A DNA stretch of 44,542 nt from an uncultured Dysosmobacter sp. (GTDB lineage Bacteria > Bacillota > Clostridia > Oscillospirales > Oscillospiraceae), in contig CAKSVQ010000005.1 of assembly GCA_934504065.1 (NCBI GenBank), positions 1 through 44,542 of the forward strand, in the 5' to 3' direction. The translations under genes and the position numbers were made by a program. The notes below the pieces were generated by a model. That model was not told where the DNA came from, made no database searches, and worked only from the letters and a program-made list of their open reading frames with translations. This document shows, in pieces, positions 15,043-22,102 of this stretch. Every line of letters begins with the position of its first letter. The first letter of the stretch is position 1.

Positions 15043-15239
15043 CGTCGAACAAGTGGCTTCGCCACTTGTTCGATGAAGTTTCGCTGCGCTTCGTGCCTCA
15101 TGACCGCTGCGTAGTCATTTCGACACACGCTCCGCGCAAAGTGTGTTCTGCCACGCACATGTCGCGGCAGAACACGAAATTAAATTTGATTCCGTCATCT
15201 GCGGATGACGGAACTCTGCGAGGCTTTTTCAACAAGCTG
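15043..15239 (-). repeat. Structured intergenic repeat, copy 3 (inverted)
   Basis: This is the third copy, on the minus strand. In its own direction it begins AGCTTGTTGAAAAAGCC at 15239. Stem 1 is TTCCGTCAT with ATGACGGAA (15190-15198 and 15205-15213), stem 2 is GTTCTGCC / GGCAGAAC, then come the ACTTTGCGCGGAGCG block and the terminal hairpin at 15045-15073 (TCGAACAAGTGGC / GCCACTTGTTCGA). Stem 1 has a wholly different sequence from copies 1 and 2 yet pairs perfectly. It lies between two convergent genes. Confidence 0.85.
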
Positions 15240-15283
15240 CTATTCCCGACGGCTTTTTGCTTTTGGCGGCTCTTTTCGCAAAG

Positions 15284-15320
15284 AAACCCCGTCCCTTTCA
15301 GATGGAAAGGGACGGGGTTT
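15284..15320. terminator. brnQ terminator
   Basis: AAACCCCGTCCCTTTC and GAAAGGGACGGGGTTT form a perfect 16-bp stem 6 bases after the brnQ stop. Confidence 0.88.
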
Positions 15321-15325
15321 CGTAT

Positions 15326-16615
15326 TTACGCCGCTTCTGTGCGGCCGGACACGCCGCCGCGGCCGATCAGCGCTCCAATGAGACCGAAAACGGCTGCGGG
15401 AAGCACCCAGCCAAAGCCCAGCGAATCCAGCGGCAGCAGGTCAAGAAACGCAACGTTCACATCAAAGTCCCGCACCGTGGACAACACGCTGGTCAGCAGC
15501 GCTCCCAGCGCCGCCATGCGGAACACCCAGTCGGAATGGATCTTCTGATCAAAGAAGGACAGGATAATGAGCACCAGCGTGGGCGGATACACGATGTTCA
15601 AAATCGGGGCGGCAATGGCCACGATCTGATCCAGTCCGATGCAGGAGACCACCGCGCTGAACACGCAGATCACAACGGCCAGCACCGTATAACTCACCCG
15701 CCCGCCGGAAAGGTCGGCAAAATGCCGGGCCGCGGAGCTGACCAGCGCCACGGCGGTGGTGATGCAGGCCAGCGCCACCACAATGGAGAACAGCACGATG
15801 CCCGCGTGGCCCATCAAATTGCGGACGATGGCCACCACCAAAAAGGTACGCAGCACGGAAAGGTCAAAGAAACCGGACATGGTCACGCCCAGATACGTAA
15901 GGCCCAGATAGACCACCAGCAGCGCAAGGCCCGCCACCGCGCCTGCGCCTACCACCACGCGGAAAAAGGTCTTGGGGTCCTCATGCCCCTTTTCCCGGGC
16001 GCTCTTCAGCACGATAATGCCAAACACCATAGCCGCCAGCACGTCCATGGTCTGATAGCCCGCCTCAATGCCCGTGATGGGCACATTGTCCACCAGCACA
16101 TGGTCGGCCACCGGGCCGATGGGGTCCACTACGCCCTTGATGATGAGGATCAGCAGGCCGATGAGCAGCGCAGGTGTCAGCGCCTTGCCCACAATGTCCA
16201 CCACGGCGGATTCCCGCACACACAAAAATAAAATCAGCAAAAAGAACAGTGCGGAAAACAGCGCCGGACTGACGCCGGGCACCAGCGGCGCAAGCGACAT
16301 CTCATATGTGGTAGCCGCCGTACGGGGAATGGCCAGCATGGGGCCGATGCAAAGTACAATGGCGCTCATCAGAATCTCTGCGGGCACCTTTCCGATCCGC
16401 CGGGTCACGCCCTCCGGCCCGCCCTGTCGCAAGATGGCAAACAGGGCCAGCAGCGCAAGGCCAATGTCCGCAATGTAATAGCATACAAAGCCCAGGAACC
16501 ATTCTCTGCCGCAGCCAAGGCCCAGATAGGGAGGGAAGATCACATTGCCCGCGCCAAAGAACATGGAAAACAGTGCGAAACCGATTACGAACATATCTTT
16601 ACTACTTTTTCGCAC
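15326..16615 (-). CDS. brnQ: BrnQ branched-chain amino acid:cation symporter
   Basis: This is a 429-residue transporter with about twelve membrane segments. FVIGFALFSMFFGAGNVIFPPYLG at the N-terminus is the diagnostic LIVCS-family block (the FGAGN motif in the first helix binds Na+ and substrate), and RTAATTYEMSLAPL and the later GYQTMDVLAAMVFG agree. It imports leucine, isoleucine and valine with Na+ or H+. The start is GTG at 16615, following AAAGGAGGCGCTTAC. It stands alone with its own terminator. Together with azlCD at 6-7 kb the window has both uptake and efflux routes for branched-chain amino acids. No T-box leader is present. Confidence 0.93.
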   Translation of the reverse strand: MRKSSKDMFVIGFALFSMFFGAGNVIFPPYLGLGCGREWFLGFVCYYIADIGLALLALFAILRQGGPEGVTRRIGKVPAEILMSAIVLCIGPMLAIPRTAATTYEMSLAPLVPGVSPALFSALFFLLILFLCVRESAVVDIVGKALTPALLIGLLILIIKGVVDPIGPVADHVLVDNVPITGIEAGYQTMDVLAAMVFGIIVLKSAREKGHEDPKTFFRVVVGAGAVAGLALLVVYLGLTYLGVTMSGFFDLSVLRTFLVVAIVRNLMGHAGIVLFSIVVALACITTAVALVSSAARHFADLSGGRVSYTVLAVVICVFSAVVSCIGLDQIVAIAAPILNIVYPPTLVLIILSFFDQKIHSDWVFRMAALGALLTSVLSTVRDFDVNVAFLDLLPLDSLGFGWVLPAAVFGLIGALIGRGGVSGRTEAA

Positions 16616-16770
16616 GTAAGCGCCTCCTTTTGTCAGTTTTAAATAAAGGTTGCTCTATTTCTGCCTGTTCTTATTGTGCAGCATACGGAGGAAAATAGCA
16701 AGCAAAATCGGAAACTTTTTTTCTGCCGCAGCGTCAAAACCCATATCCAAGAAGAAAGAGGAACGTGCAT

Positions 16771-17517
16771 ATGAAACAAAGATGGATCGCCCTGCTGCTG
16801 GCTCTGGCCATGACGCTGAGCCTTGCCGCCTGCGGCACAAAGGAAGAAGACGTCAACTGCCTGCCGGAGCCGCTGGAAGAGCCGGAGCAGCCGACGGAGG
16901 AGGAAACGCAGCCGACAGACGGCGCAGAGAATCCGGAGCCGCCTGCCGAAACACCGGAGACCCCTGCCGACGAAACCGCGCAGCCCCCGGCGGATACCGC
17001 CGAAAAAAAGCCTGCCGCCGAAGCTCCCGCGGCAGCTCCCGTCCAAAAGCCCGCCGAAAAACCCGCAAGCGCCCCGGCCACCCAGCCTGAAACGCCTCCG
17101 GCAGAGGCCAGCGTGGACCTTGCCGCCTTTTATGAGGCGGAGACCGCCGGGGACAGCTGGCCCGCCATGATGCAGGTGGAGGGCGAGACGCTGGACGCCT
17201 TTTACCCCGGCCTGTCCGACGTGAAATGCAGGCAGTGCGGCGTTTACACCGCGATGATGTCCGCCGTAGTGGGCGAGCTTGCGCTGGTGGAGGTGGAAAA
17301 CAGCGCCGACGTGGAGACCGTCCGCCAGATTTTCCAAGCCCGTATCGACCAGCAGGTGGGCGACGACCAGAATCCCGGCGGCGCGTGGTACCCCGAAAGC
17401 ATTGAGGGCTGGAAAAACGGCTCCCGCATTGTGGTCAACGGAAACTTTGTGATGATGGCCGCCCTCGCCGAAGGCGTTGACGACACCGTCGCCCGGTTCA
17501 ACCAGCTGTTCACGTAA
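16771..17517 (+). CDS. DUF4358 lipoprotein with Pro/Glu/Ala linker
   Basis: This is a 248-residue exported lipoprotein. The signal peptide is KQRWIALLLALAMTLSLAAC, with the lipobox LAAC giving an N-terminal lipid-modified cysteine. Residues 25-115 are a disordered wall-spanning spacer rich in Pro, Glu, Ala and Thr (repeats such as EAPAAAPVQKPAEKPASAPA). The C-terminal 130 residues form a DUF4358 domain (LALVEVENSADVETVRQIFQ, GGAWYPESIEGWKNGSRIVVNGNFVMM). DUF4358 is a surface domain of unknown function in Clostridia. The ATG at 16771 is preferred over one 6 bases upstream because of GAGGAACGTGCAT. It is divergent from brnQ. Confidence 0.85.
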   Translation: MKQRWIALLLALAMTLSLAACGTKEEDVNCLPEPLEEPEQPTEEETQPTDGAENPEPPAETPETPADETAQPPADTAEKKPAAEAPAAAPVQKPAEKPASAPATQPETPPAEASVDLAAFYEAETAGDSWPAMMQVEGETLDAFYPGLSDVKCRQCGVYTAMMSAVVGELALVEVENSADVETVRQIFQARIDQQVGDDQNPGGAWYPESIEGWKNGSRIVVNGNFVMMAALAEGVDDTVARFNQLFT

Positions 17518-17678
17518 GGCGCCCTGATTTCCCCCAAAAAAATAATTTGAAATGTTTTGTGAGAATTGCCCCCTTTCCTGCATTTACTGATTAGAAACAG
17601 GCGAAAGTCTGTTTGTTTACGGAAGGTATTCGTCCCCATTGTGAAACCAGAATGGATACTTTCAGAAAGGAGCGACTT

Positions 17679-18526
17679 ATGAGACATTTCAAAAAGCTGA
17701 TATCCGTGTTATTGCTTTCGTTCGTTCTATGTCTTTTCATAAACGGATGTTATGCCCAGACCCCTGTGGAGAACCGTTATCCCCATAGCACGTCGGCAAA
17801 CTCGGTGAACGGGGCCGTTTTCAATGAGTATGAATGATACCAGAATACGCACGCAGCATCTAACGTGGAATACATCCGGCGGCTCAAAAGATTGACGAAA
17901 TATTCTAAAAACGAGTTGATCGCAAGGGAGTATTCCGCCGAAAAAATCGAGATCGTCGAAAGGCTGAGGAAAGACCCACGCTATGTTCCTTCCGACGAAG
18001 AGCTGACCCACGCAGGCTCTACACTGCGGTTCTACTGTGTATGTGCTCTGGTTCCCGCGTCCGCGATAACAATTCTTCGTATGATTTCATTTGGTCGTTT
18101 CAATGGAGCGATACACCGCTTTATCAGGGAACGGACATCATCGCATTTCATTGGATCGGGGATTTTTATATGGACGAGATCAGTGTGGATGCGGAGATCT
18201 CTTATCACAGCGATGGAACGGCACATGCAGAGGATCTTGCAAAACGCATGAAGCTGGGGATCATTCCGAACAAAAAAGCGTGCACACTTTCGTTTCCTGC
18301 AAAATGGGAATCTGATCCATCTGCATCCGCTTTGCACGGGAGCGGTTCTTTCAGGATGTGCTGCACCGACCACAGGCATTCCGATATCAAGGGTTGGGGA
18401 TATGGAAAGCTTTTCAAAGCGGCTTCGGAGCAGACTCTTACATTTGGTAACAATTCGCCATCCATTGCCTTTGGCGATTTGACCCATCTGGCGGTCACCG
18501 GAAACAGAACATTTTTCACAGATTAA
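17679..18526 (+). pseudogene. Broken lipoprotein gene
   Basis: A good ribosome site (AAAGGAG) and ATG at 17679 begin a lipoprotein signal peptide (KKLISVLLLSFVLCLFINGC). The frame stops at a TGA at 17835-17837, but the same frame continues in sensible protein (NVEYIRRLKRLTKYSKNEL ... RKDPRYVPSDEEL) until about 18030. The rest of the protein then appears in another frame up to 18526 (SYDFIWSFQWSDTPLYQGTDI ... GYGKLFKAASEQTLTFGNN). One nonsense change plus one frameshift would therefore restore a protein of about 280 residues. The parent family is not recognised. Base composition is lower in GC than the flanks. It ends at the terminator at 18527-18566. Confidence 0.7.
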
Positions 18527-18566
18527 AAAAATACCGACGGCTTTCATTTGAGCCGTCGGTATTTTT
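18527..18566. terminator. Two-way terminator
   Basis: AAAAATACCGACGGCT and AGCCGTCGGTATTTTT form a perfect 16-bp stem with A and T tracts on the two sides, between convergent units. Confidence 0.9.
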
Positions 18567-18620
18567 GCAGAAGCACGGATGCCGCCGCACGCACTCCCGG
18601 TAAATTGGCTGTTTCAGAGA

Positions 18621-19073
18621 CTACGCAATTTCATACACTCCAAAATCCGTATACAGCCGATAGCCCTTTTTATAGCCTTCCCCGGATAATAGTGGAGAAT
18701 AGTACGCAGAGCAGACCTCTGATTGCATGATCTCATTTGAATCAATCAAAGTCAACCCGCCATCTGCATTCACGGTATACCGCCGAACCGAAAGGCGGCC
18801 TGACAGCGGATAACACTTTGCAACAGATGCTTCGCCCGCCGTTTGAAAATACGTAGTCTTTCGCAGCGGTGTACTGGTTAAGTGGATGATGATCCTCTGA
18901 GATGAATCAGCAAAAGACAGATACTCACACCCCAAAACGCTTATTCCCGTCGCAGTCCATGCCGCATCCTTTTCAGAAAAGAATTTCAGACTATTCGCAG
19001 CACATAATATGAATCCCGCAATAATCAAGTAACAAATACGAGCGCAAAAATCGGGGTGCTTTTTCCTTACCAT
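18621..19073 (-). CDS. Membrane-anchored protein of unknown function, 150 aa
   Basis: A basic N-terminus (VRKKHPDF) is followed by one membrane segment (ICYLIIAGFILCAANSL) and an extracellular domain of about 115 residues with a beta-rich pattern (GISVLGCEYLSFADSSQRIIIHLTS, then YKKGYRLYTDFGVYEIA at the end). No family is recognised. The ATG at 19073 lies one base after the stop of the upstream gene, so the two are coupled; a start at 19091 would overlap that gene. It is the last gene of the sigma-factor run and ends near the two-way terminator. Its GC content is clearly below that of most of the window. Confidence 0.65.
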   Translation of the reverse strand: MVRKKHPDFCARICYLIIAGFILCAANSLKFFSEKDAAWTATGISVLGCEYLSFADSSQRIIIHLTSTPLRKTTYFQTAGEASVAKCYPLSGRLSVRRYTVNADGGLTLIDSNEIMQSEVCSAYYSPLLSGEGYKKGYRLYTDFGVYEIA

Positions 19074-19074
19074 A

Positions 19075-19614
19075 TCACGATGCTTGCACATAGCGAAATT
19101 CCGGCATGATCCTATCCATTGGCAGATTGCTCAAAAGATCGGCGTCTATTTCTTTATCGGATAAAATCATAATTTTTGATTGAGAAAAAAGTGGGATCGC
19201 AAGCGTTGAAAAATCTTTTGTATAATATATTCTTTTAATATTATACGAGCCCCAAACAAAATAAACTGGATTGAACATATTAATCGTTCGCCAAAGACGA
19301 TTTACCTTTCGGATATAGCTAGACATAAATCGGAAATTTATCGTTTTCGTTTCAAACAACAAATTCATTTTTCCTGTAATATAAAAATCCTTTGTAAAGT
19401 TCCGGTCACGAATCCCGTCAAATGCAGCCTTAAAACGAAGTTCTTCCTGTAACACACTGTCATCATCGGTGAAGGATACGGAATAAAGAGCTGCATTATA
19501 ATGATATTTGATTTTTTGTTCATACCTGAGCTCTTCAGAAAGTATGCGAACTGTCCACAGTAAGCTTATTACAATGAGTGATAACATGATCGTATCTATT
19601 TTCTTACGTTCCAT
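19075..19614 (-). CDS. Membrane-anchored protein of unknown function, 179 aa
   Basis: The N-terminus (MERKKIDTIMLSLIVISLLWTVRIL) is a signal anchor; about 150 residues follow outside the membrane, rich in Asn, Lys, Tyr and Phe. No domain is recognised. The start at 19614 has GGGAGG close upstream. The gene is A+T-rich, unlike the flanking GC-rich housekeeping genes, which suggests acquisition from elsewhere. It follows the 24-residue peptide gene by 29 bases and is followed directly by the 150-residue protein, so the three are probably one transcript downstream of the sigma factor. Confidence 0.65.
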   Translation of the reverse strand: MERKKIDTIMLSLIVISLLWTVRILSEELRYEQKIKYHYNAALYSVSFTDDDSVLQEELRFKAAFDGIRDRNFTKDFYITGKMNLLFETKTINFRFMSSYIRKVNRLWRTINMFNPVYFVWGSYNIKRIYYTKDFSTLAIPLFSQSKIMILSDKEIDADLLSNLPMDRIMPEFRYVQAS

Positions 19615-19643
19615 AATCCTCCCAAATGTCACATAACAAATAT

Positions 19644-19718
19644 TTATGGGATTGCCTGAGCCGTTACGGTAAGCAGCAAAACCAGCAAGCCCACCAACAC
19701 AAAGATACGCTTTCTCAT
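19644..19718 (-). CDS. 24-residue hydrophobic peptide
   Basis: This is a tiny gene starting MRKR, with the hydrophobic core VLVGLLVLLLTV, and ending TAQAIP before TAA. It looks like a bare signal peptide or a single-span membrane peptide. Its ribosome site, AAGGAGGTGAT, is a perfect complement to the 16S rRNA tail, 4 bases before the ATG, which argues that it is translated. That ribosome site lies entirely in the 3' arm of the long hairpin at 19719-19789, so translation is probably switched. It could be a membrane-active toxin-like peptide, a secreted signal, or a leader peptide for the next gene. No homologue is recognised. Confidence 0.6.
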   Translation of the reverse strand: MRKRIFVLVGLLVLLLTVTAQAIP

Positions 19719-19789
19719 AAAATCACCTCCTTCCGCATTTTATGACAGGATTTTTGCTTCCTGTTATGTAAATGCAGAAAGAGGTGATT
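19719..19789 (-). promoter_or_regulatory. Long hairpin that buries a ribosome binding site
   Basis: In minus-strand RNA the arms 19719-19739 and 19770-19790 pair over about 21 positions (AAATCACCTC with GAGGTGATTT at the base), then an inner stem CAGGA/TCCTG closes an AGCAAAAA loop. The two outer sequence differences are C-A mismatches in plus-strand RNA but G-U pairs in minus-strand RNA, which supports a role in the minus transcript. The buried element is the AGGAGGTGAT of the 24-residue peptide. Confidence 0.75.
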
Positions 19790-19815
19790 TCCTCACACAA
19801 ATTTTTAGAATTTTT

Positions 19816-20544
19816 TCACTTCGCTGTTTTTACCAAAGAAACACTTTCCGCCATGTGTAAAATGCTGTCAGCATCCAGCGCCGCATCTACGGCAAACAAC
19901 AGATTTTGATCCGGATCGATCCAAGTGACCGTGCTGTCTGACTGCTCCGGATTTCTTGCAAGGTACAACTGTCCCTTTGCTCCATTCACAGTAACGGGAA
20001 TGATGTCCGCATCCTCCGTTTCAAAATCGCTGAGGGTCCCCTGCTGCATATAAACATACCGCAGATAGATCCACTGGGCATTTTCATCATTCTGATCCTG
20101 ATAGATCACACTCACATAGGAAGGCCACTCGACCCGTTCACTCTCGACCTCAGCATACCCTTCCGGCAGTTCCGTGATCTCATACCGCGGCATTTCGCCA
20201 GAAATCTGTTCTCCAGAAAATCTATATGTGATATGCGTTTCATACCACTCCACGGCCCAGCGCACCACTGCGGCCCGCACCGTTGGGCTGACTGCCATCA
20301 GGCTTCCCAGGCCCAACGTGAACATCAGCAATATCATTGCCGCCTTTTGCAGCACCCGTTTCCACATGGGCCGCGCCCGTCTGTGCGCCCACTTTAACGG
20401 GTCTGCCAGCATCGCTTTCATCTGCCTCTGGTAGTTCTCCGTCGGCTCAAAGGCGGGAGCGCTGCCGCTTTCCGCTGCGCAGTCCAGCTTGACCGCATCC
20501 AGCAAAACACGCTGCATCAGCCTGTCCAGTTCCTGCTCTGTCAT
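19816..20544 (-). CDS. DUF4367 membrane protein, likely anti-sigma factor
   Basis: This 242-residue protein has a cytoplasmic N-terminal part of about 65 residues (EQELDRLMQRVLLDAVKLD ... LKWAHRRARPMWKRVLQ), one membrane segment (AAMILLMFTLGLGSLMAV) and an extracellular DUF4367 domain (EITELPEGYAEVESE ... ENAQWIYLRYVYMQQG ... LFAVDAALDADSILHMAESV). Its start overlaps the stop of the sigma gene by four bases (ATGA), the usual arrangement for a sigma/anti-sigma pair. No zinc-finger anti-sigma motif is seen, so the anti-sigma role is inferred from position and topology. Confidence 0.8.
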   Translation of the reverse strand: MTEQELDRLMQRVLLDAVKLDCAAESGSAPAFEPTENYQRQMKAMLADPLKWAHRRARPMWKRVLQKAAMILLMFTLGLGSLMAVSPTVRAAVVRWAVEWYETHITYRFSGEQISGEMPRYEITELPEGYAEVESERVEWPSYVSVIYQDQNDENAQWIYLRYVYMQQGTLSDFETEDADIIPVTVNGAKGQLYLARNPEQSDSTVTWIDPDQNLLFAVDAALDADSILHMAESVSLVKTAK

Positions 20545-21065
20545 ACGGCAAAGCCCTCCTTTTCCACGATCTCGCGCAGTAGCGCCCGCCCGCGGGCCGC
20601 GCGGGTGCTTGCCGCTGTTTCCGAAATCCCCAGTCTTTGGGCGATCTCTTTATCGGAATATCCGTGAAGCAGTTTCATCTCCAGCACAGCCCGATAGATG
20701 GCAGGCAACCGCGCAAATACGGCCACCAGTTCCGTATATCCGGTGATCTCATCCATATTTTGCGTAAAACCGTCCCAGTCCTCCAGCGGAACTGTCCGCT
20801 GATTCTTTCGGAGGACCACCCGCGCTTCGTTCTTCACAATACAAATGATCCAGAAGGGCAATTCCTCACACGGAATTTCATCTATTTTTTCAAAATGCCG
20901 GATCATCTGCATAAACGCATTCTGCACGGCGTCTTCGGCATCGTGCTGGTTTTTCAATATGCGGAGCGCCGTCTGCTCCATCTGCGTGTGGTACTGCATA
21001 TAGATGCCCGTAAATTTCTGCTTGTCCGCTTCGCTCTCCAACGCGGTCAACAGCACCGCCAGCAT
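20541..21065 (-). CDS. ECF RNA polymerase sigma factor
   Basis: This 174-residue sigma-70 family protein has region 2 (FTGIYMQYHTQMEQTALRILKNQHDAEDAVQNAFMQMIRHFEKI, the DAEDAVQ helix being typical) and region 4 (LPAIYRAVLEMKLLHGYSDKEIAQRLGISETAASTRAARGRALLREI, a helix-turn-helix for the -35 box). It directs polymerase to a small regulon, probably on release by the DUF4367 protein. The start at 21065 has GGGAGGGTGATCGGA before it; the GTG three codons upstream would leave no room for a ribosome site. The genes down to 18621 follow in the same direction and may be its targets. Confidence 0.9.
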   Translation of the reverse strand: MLAVLLTALESEADKQKFTGIYMQYHTQMEQTALRILKNQHDAEDAVQNAFMQMIRHFEKIDEIPCEELPFWIICIVKNEARVVLRKNQRTVPLEDWDGFTQNMDEITGYTELVAVFARLPAIYRAVLEMKLLHGYSDKEIAQRLGISETAASTRAARGRALLREIVEKEGFAV

Positions 21066-21106
21066 TCCGATCACCCTCCCTCTCCACAGTCATGGAACTT
21101 TGAAAG

Positions 21107-21146
21107 AAACCCGCGGAAAGGCCAACAGGTCTTCCCGCGGGTTTTT
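21107..21146 (-). terminator. Terminator after the CobW pair
   Basis: AAACCCGCGGAA and TTCCCGCGGGTTT form a stem directly after the stop codon of the second CobW gene. Confidence 0.82.
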
Positions 21147-21147
21147 G

Positions 21148-22080
21148 TCAGAATGTTACGACCTCCTGCGTCGGCTTTTCGCAGGCGGCAATGGTGATCA
21201 CGTGCATCACCGGGCCCTTGCCCTGATACGCTTCGTGCTTTTCCACCGCCATGCGGGCCGTGACCTCGATCCAGTCCCGGTTCTGGTACTGGTTCAGGTT
21301 CATCCCCTTGGCGATGAGTCCCAAAAACTGCACGTCGTTTTCACAGCAGACCATGGCGAAGCGGCCGGGGCAGTGAATGCCGGGGTACTTCTTGGAGTGG
21401 CACATGATGAGCTTCATGTGCACCGTTTTGCCCGCCCAGCGGTCGGGGTGATCCATCACGTCCACATACCACACGCCATAATCGTCGTCCGGAACGTCAA
21501 TGACCTCCTGCTCAAGGTCAAAGGGGCAGGTCTCGCCATTGTTATAGTCCTCGCTGGTGCCGTCCTCCATCTCCAGATAGATATCCGCCCGGCGGTTCAC
21601 CATCCGCAGGTTGCGCTTGCGCAGGGCGTCCCGCAGCTCCGGTGTGCAGCGGTTGAACACCAGCATATCGGCGTTGGTGATCTTCTCCATCATCAGCTGG
21701 CCCATGTTCCTGGCGTACATCTCAAAGGTGGAAGCCTGCACAAAGGTCATGATCTGATAGAGCACCCAGTTGGCGGGCAACACCTCCCGGTACAGCCGCT
21801 CCATCTGCCACATTCCATTGTACTCAATAAGCACCTGCTTGGGGCGGTACTGCTTTTCCCACTCCTTGAGCTGCGAGCATTTGAGGTCTTCCTCATTTTC
21901 CACGGTGACAACGGTCACGTTATCCAGCGCCTTGGAATTGTACTCCTCCTCGCCTTCCTCGCAGCAGATCAGCAGCGTGCGGTCCTGCCGGGCAAAGCCG
22001 TCTTCCAGAATGCCGTTGATAAAATTGGTCTTGCCGCCGTCCAGAAATCCGGCGACCAGATAAACAGGAATATCTGCCAT
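21148..22080 (-). CDS. CobW-like GTPase (G3E family), divergent
   Basis: This 310-residue protein starts with a G3E P-loop, YLVAGFLDGGKTNFINGIL (Walker A GFLDGGKT, residues 11-18), followed by LLICCEEGEEEY in place of the usual GCxCC metal motif. The middle contains VLIEYNGMWQ in the position of the Walker B-like E-P-S/T-G segment. From about residue 200 the sequence (GVWYVDVMDHPDRWAGKTVHMKLIMCHSKKYPGIHCPGRFAMVCCENDVQFLGLIAKG) resembles the C-terminal part of the YcgQ/TIGR03943 family, a CobW-associated membrane system. Metal chaperone or metal-enzyme activation is the likely field. It follows the His/Asp-rich CobW by 22 bases in one operon. Confidence 0.78.
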   Translation of the reverse strand: MADIPVYLVAGFLDGGKTNFINGILEDGFARQDRTLLICCEEGEEEYNSKALDNVTVVTVENEEDLKCSQLKEWEKQYRPKQVLIEYNGMWQMERLYREVLPANWVLYQIMTFVQASTFEMYARNMGQLMMEKITNADMLVFNRCTPELRDALRKRNLRMVNRRADIYLEMEDGTSEDYNNGETCPFDLEQEVIDVPDDDYGVWYVDVMDHPDRWAGKTVHMKLIMCHSKKYPGIHCPGRFAMVCCENDVQFLGLIAKGMNLNQYQNRDWIEVTARMAVEKHEAYQGKGPVMHVITIAACEKPTQEVVTF

Positions 22081-22102
22081 GGCAATTCGTTCCCTTCCGG
22101 TA

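Noticed and set aside
17835..17837. In-frame TGA as a possible selenocysteine codon
   Set aside because: A frameshift also interrupts the same gene downstream, there is no visible SECIS-like hairpin directly after the TGA, and the protein is not a redox family. A pseudogene is the simpler reading.
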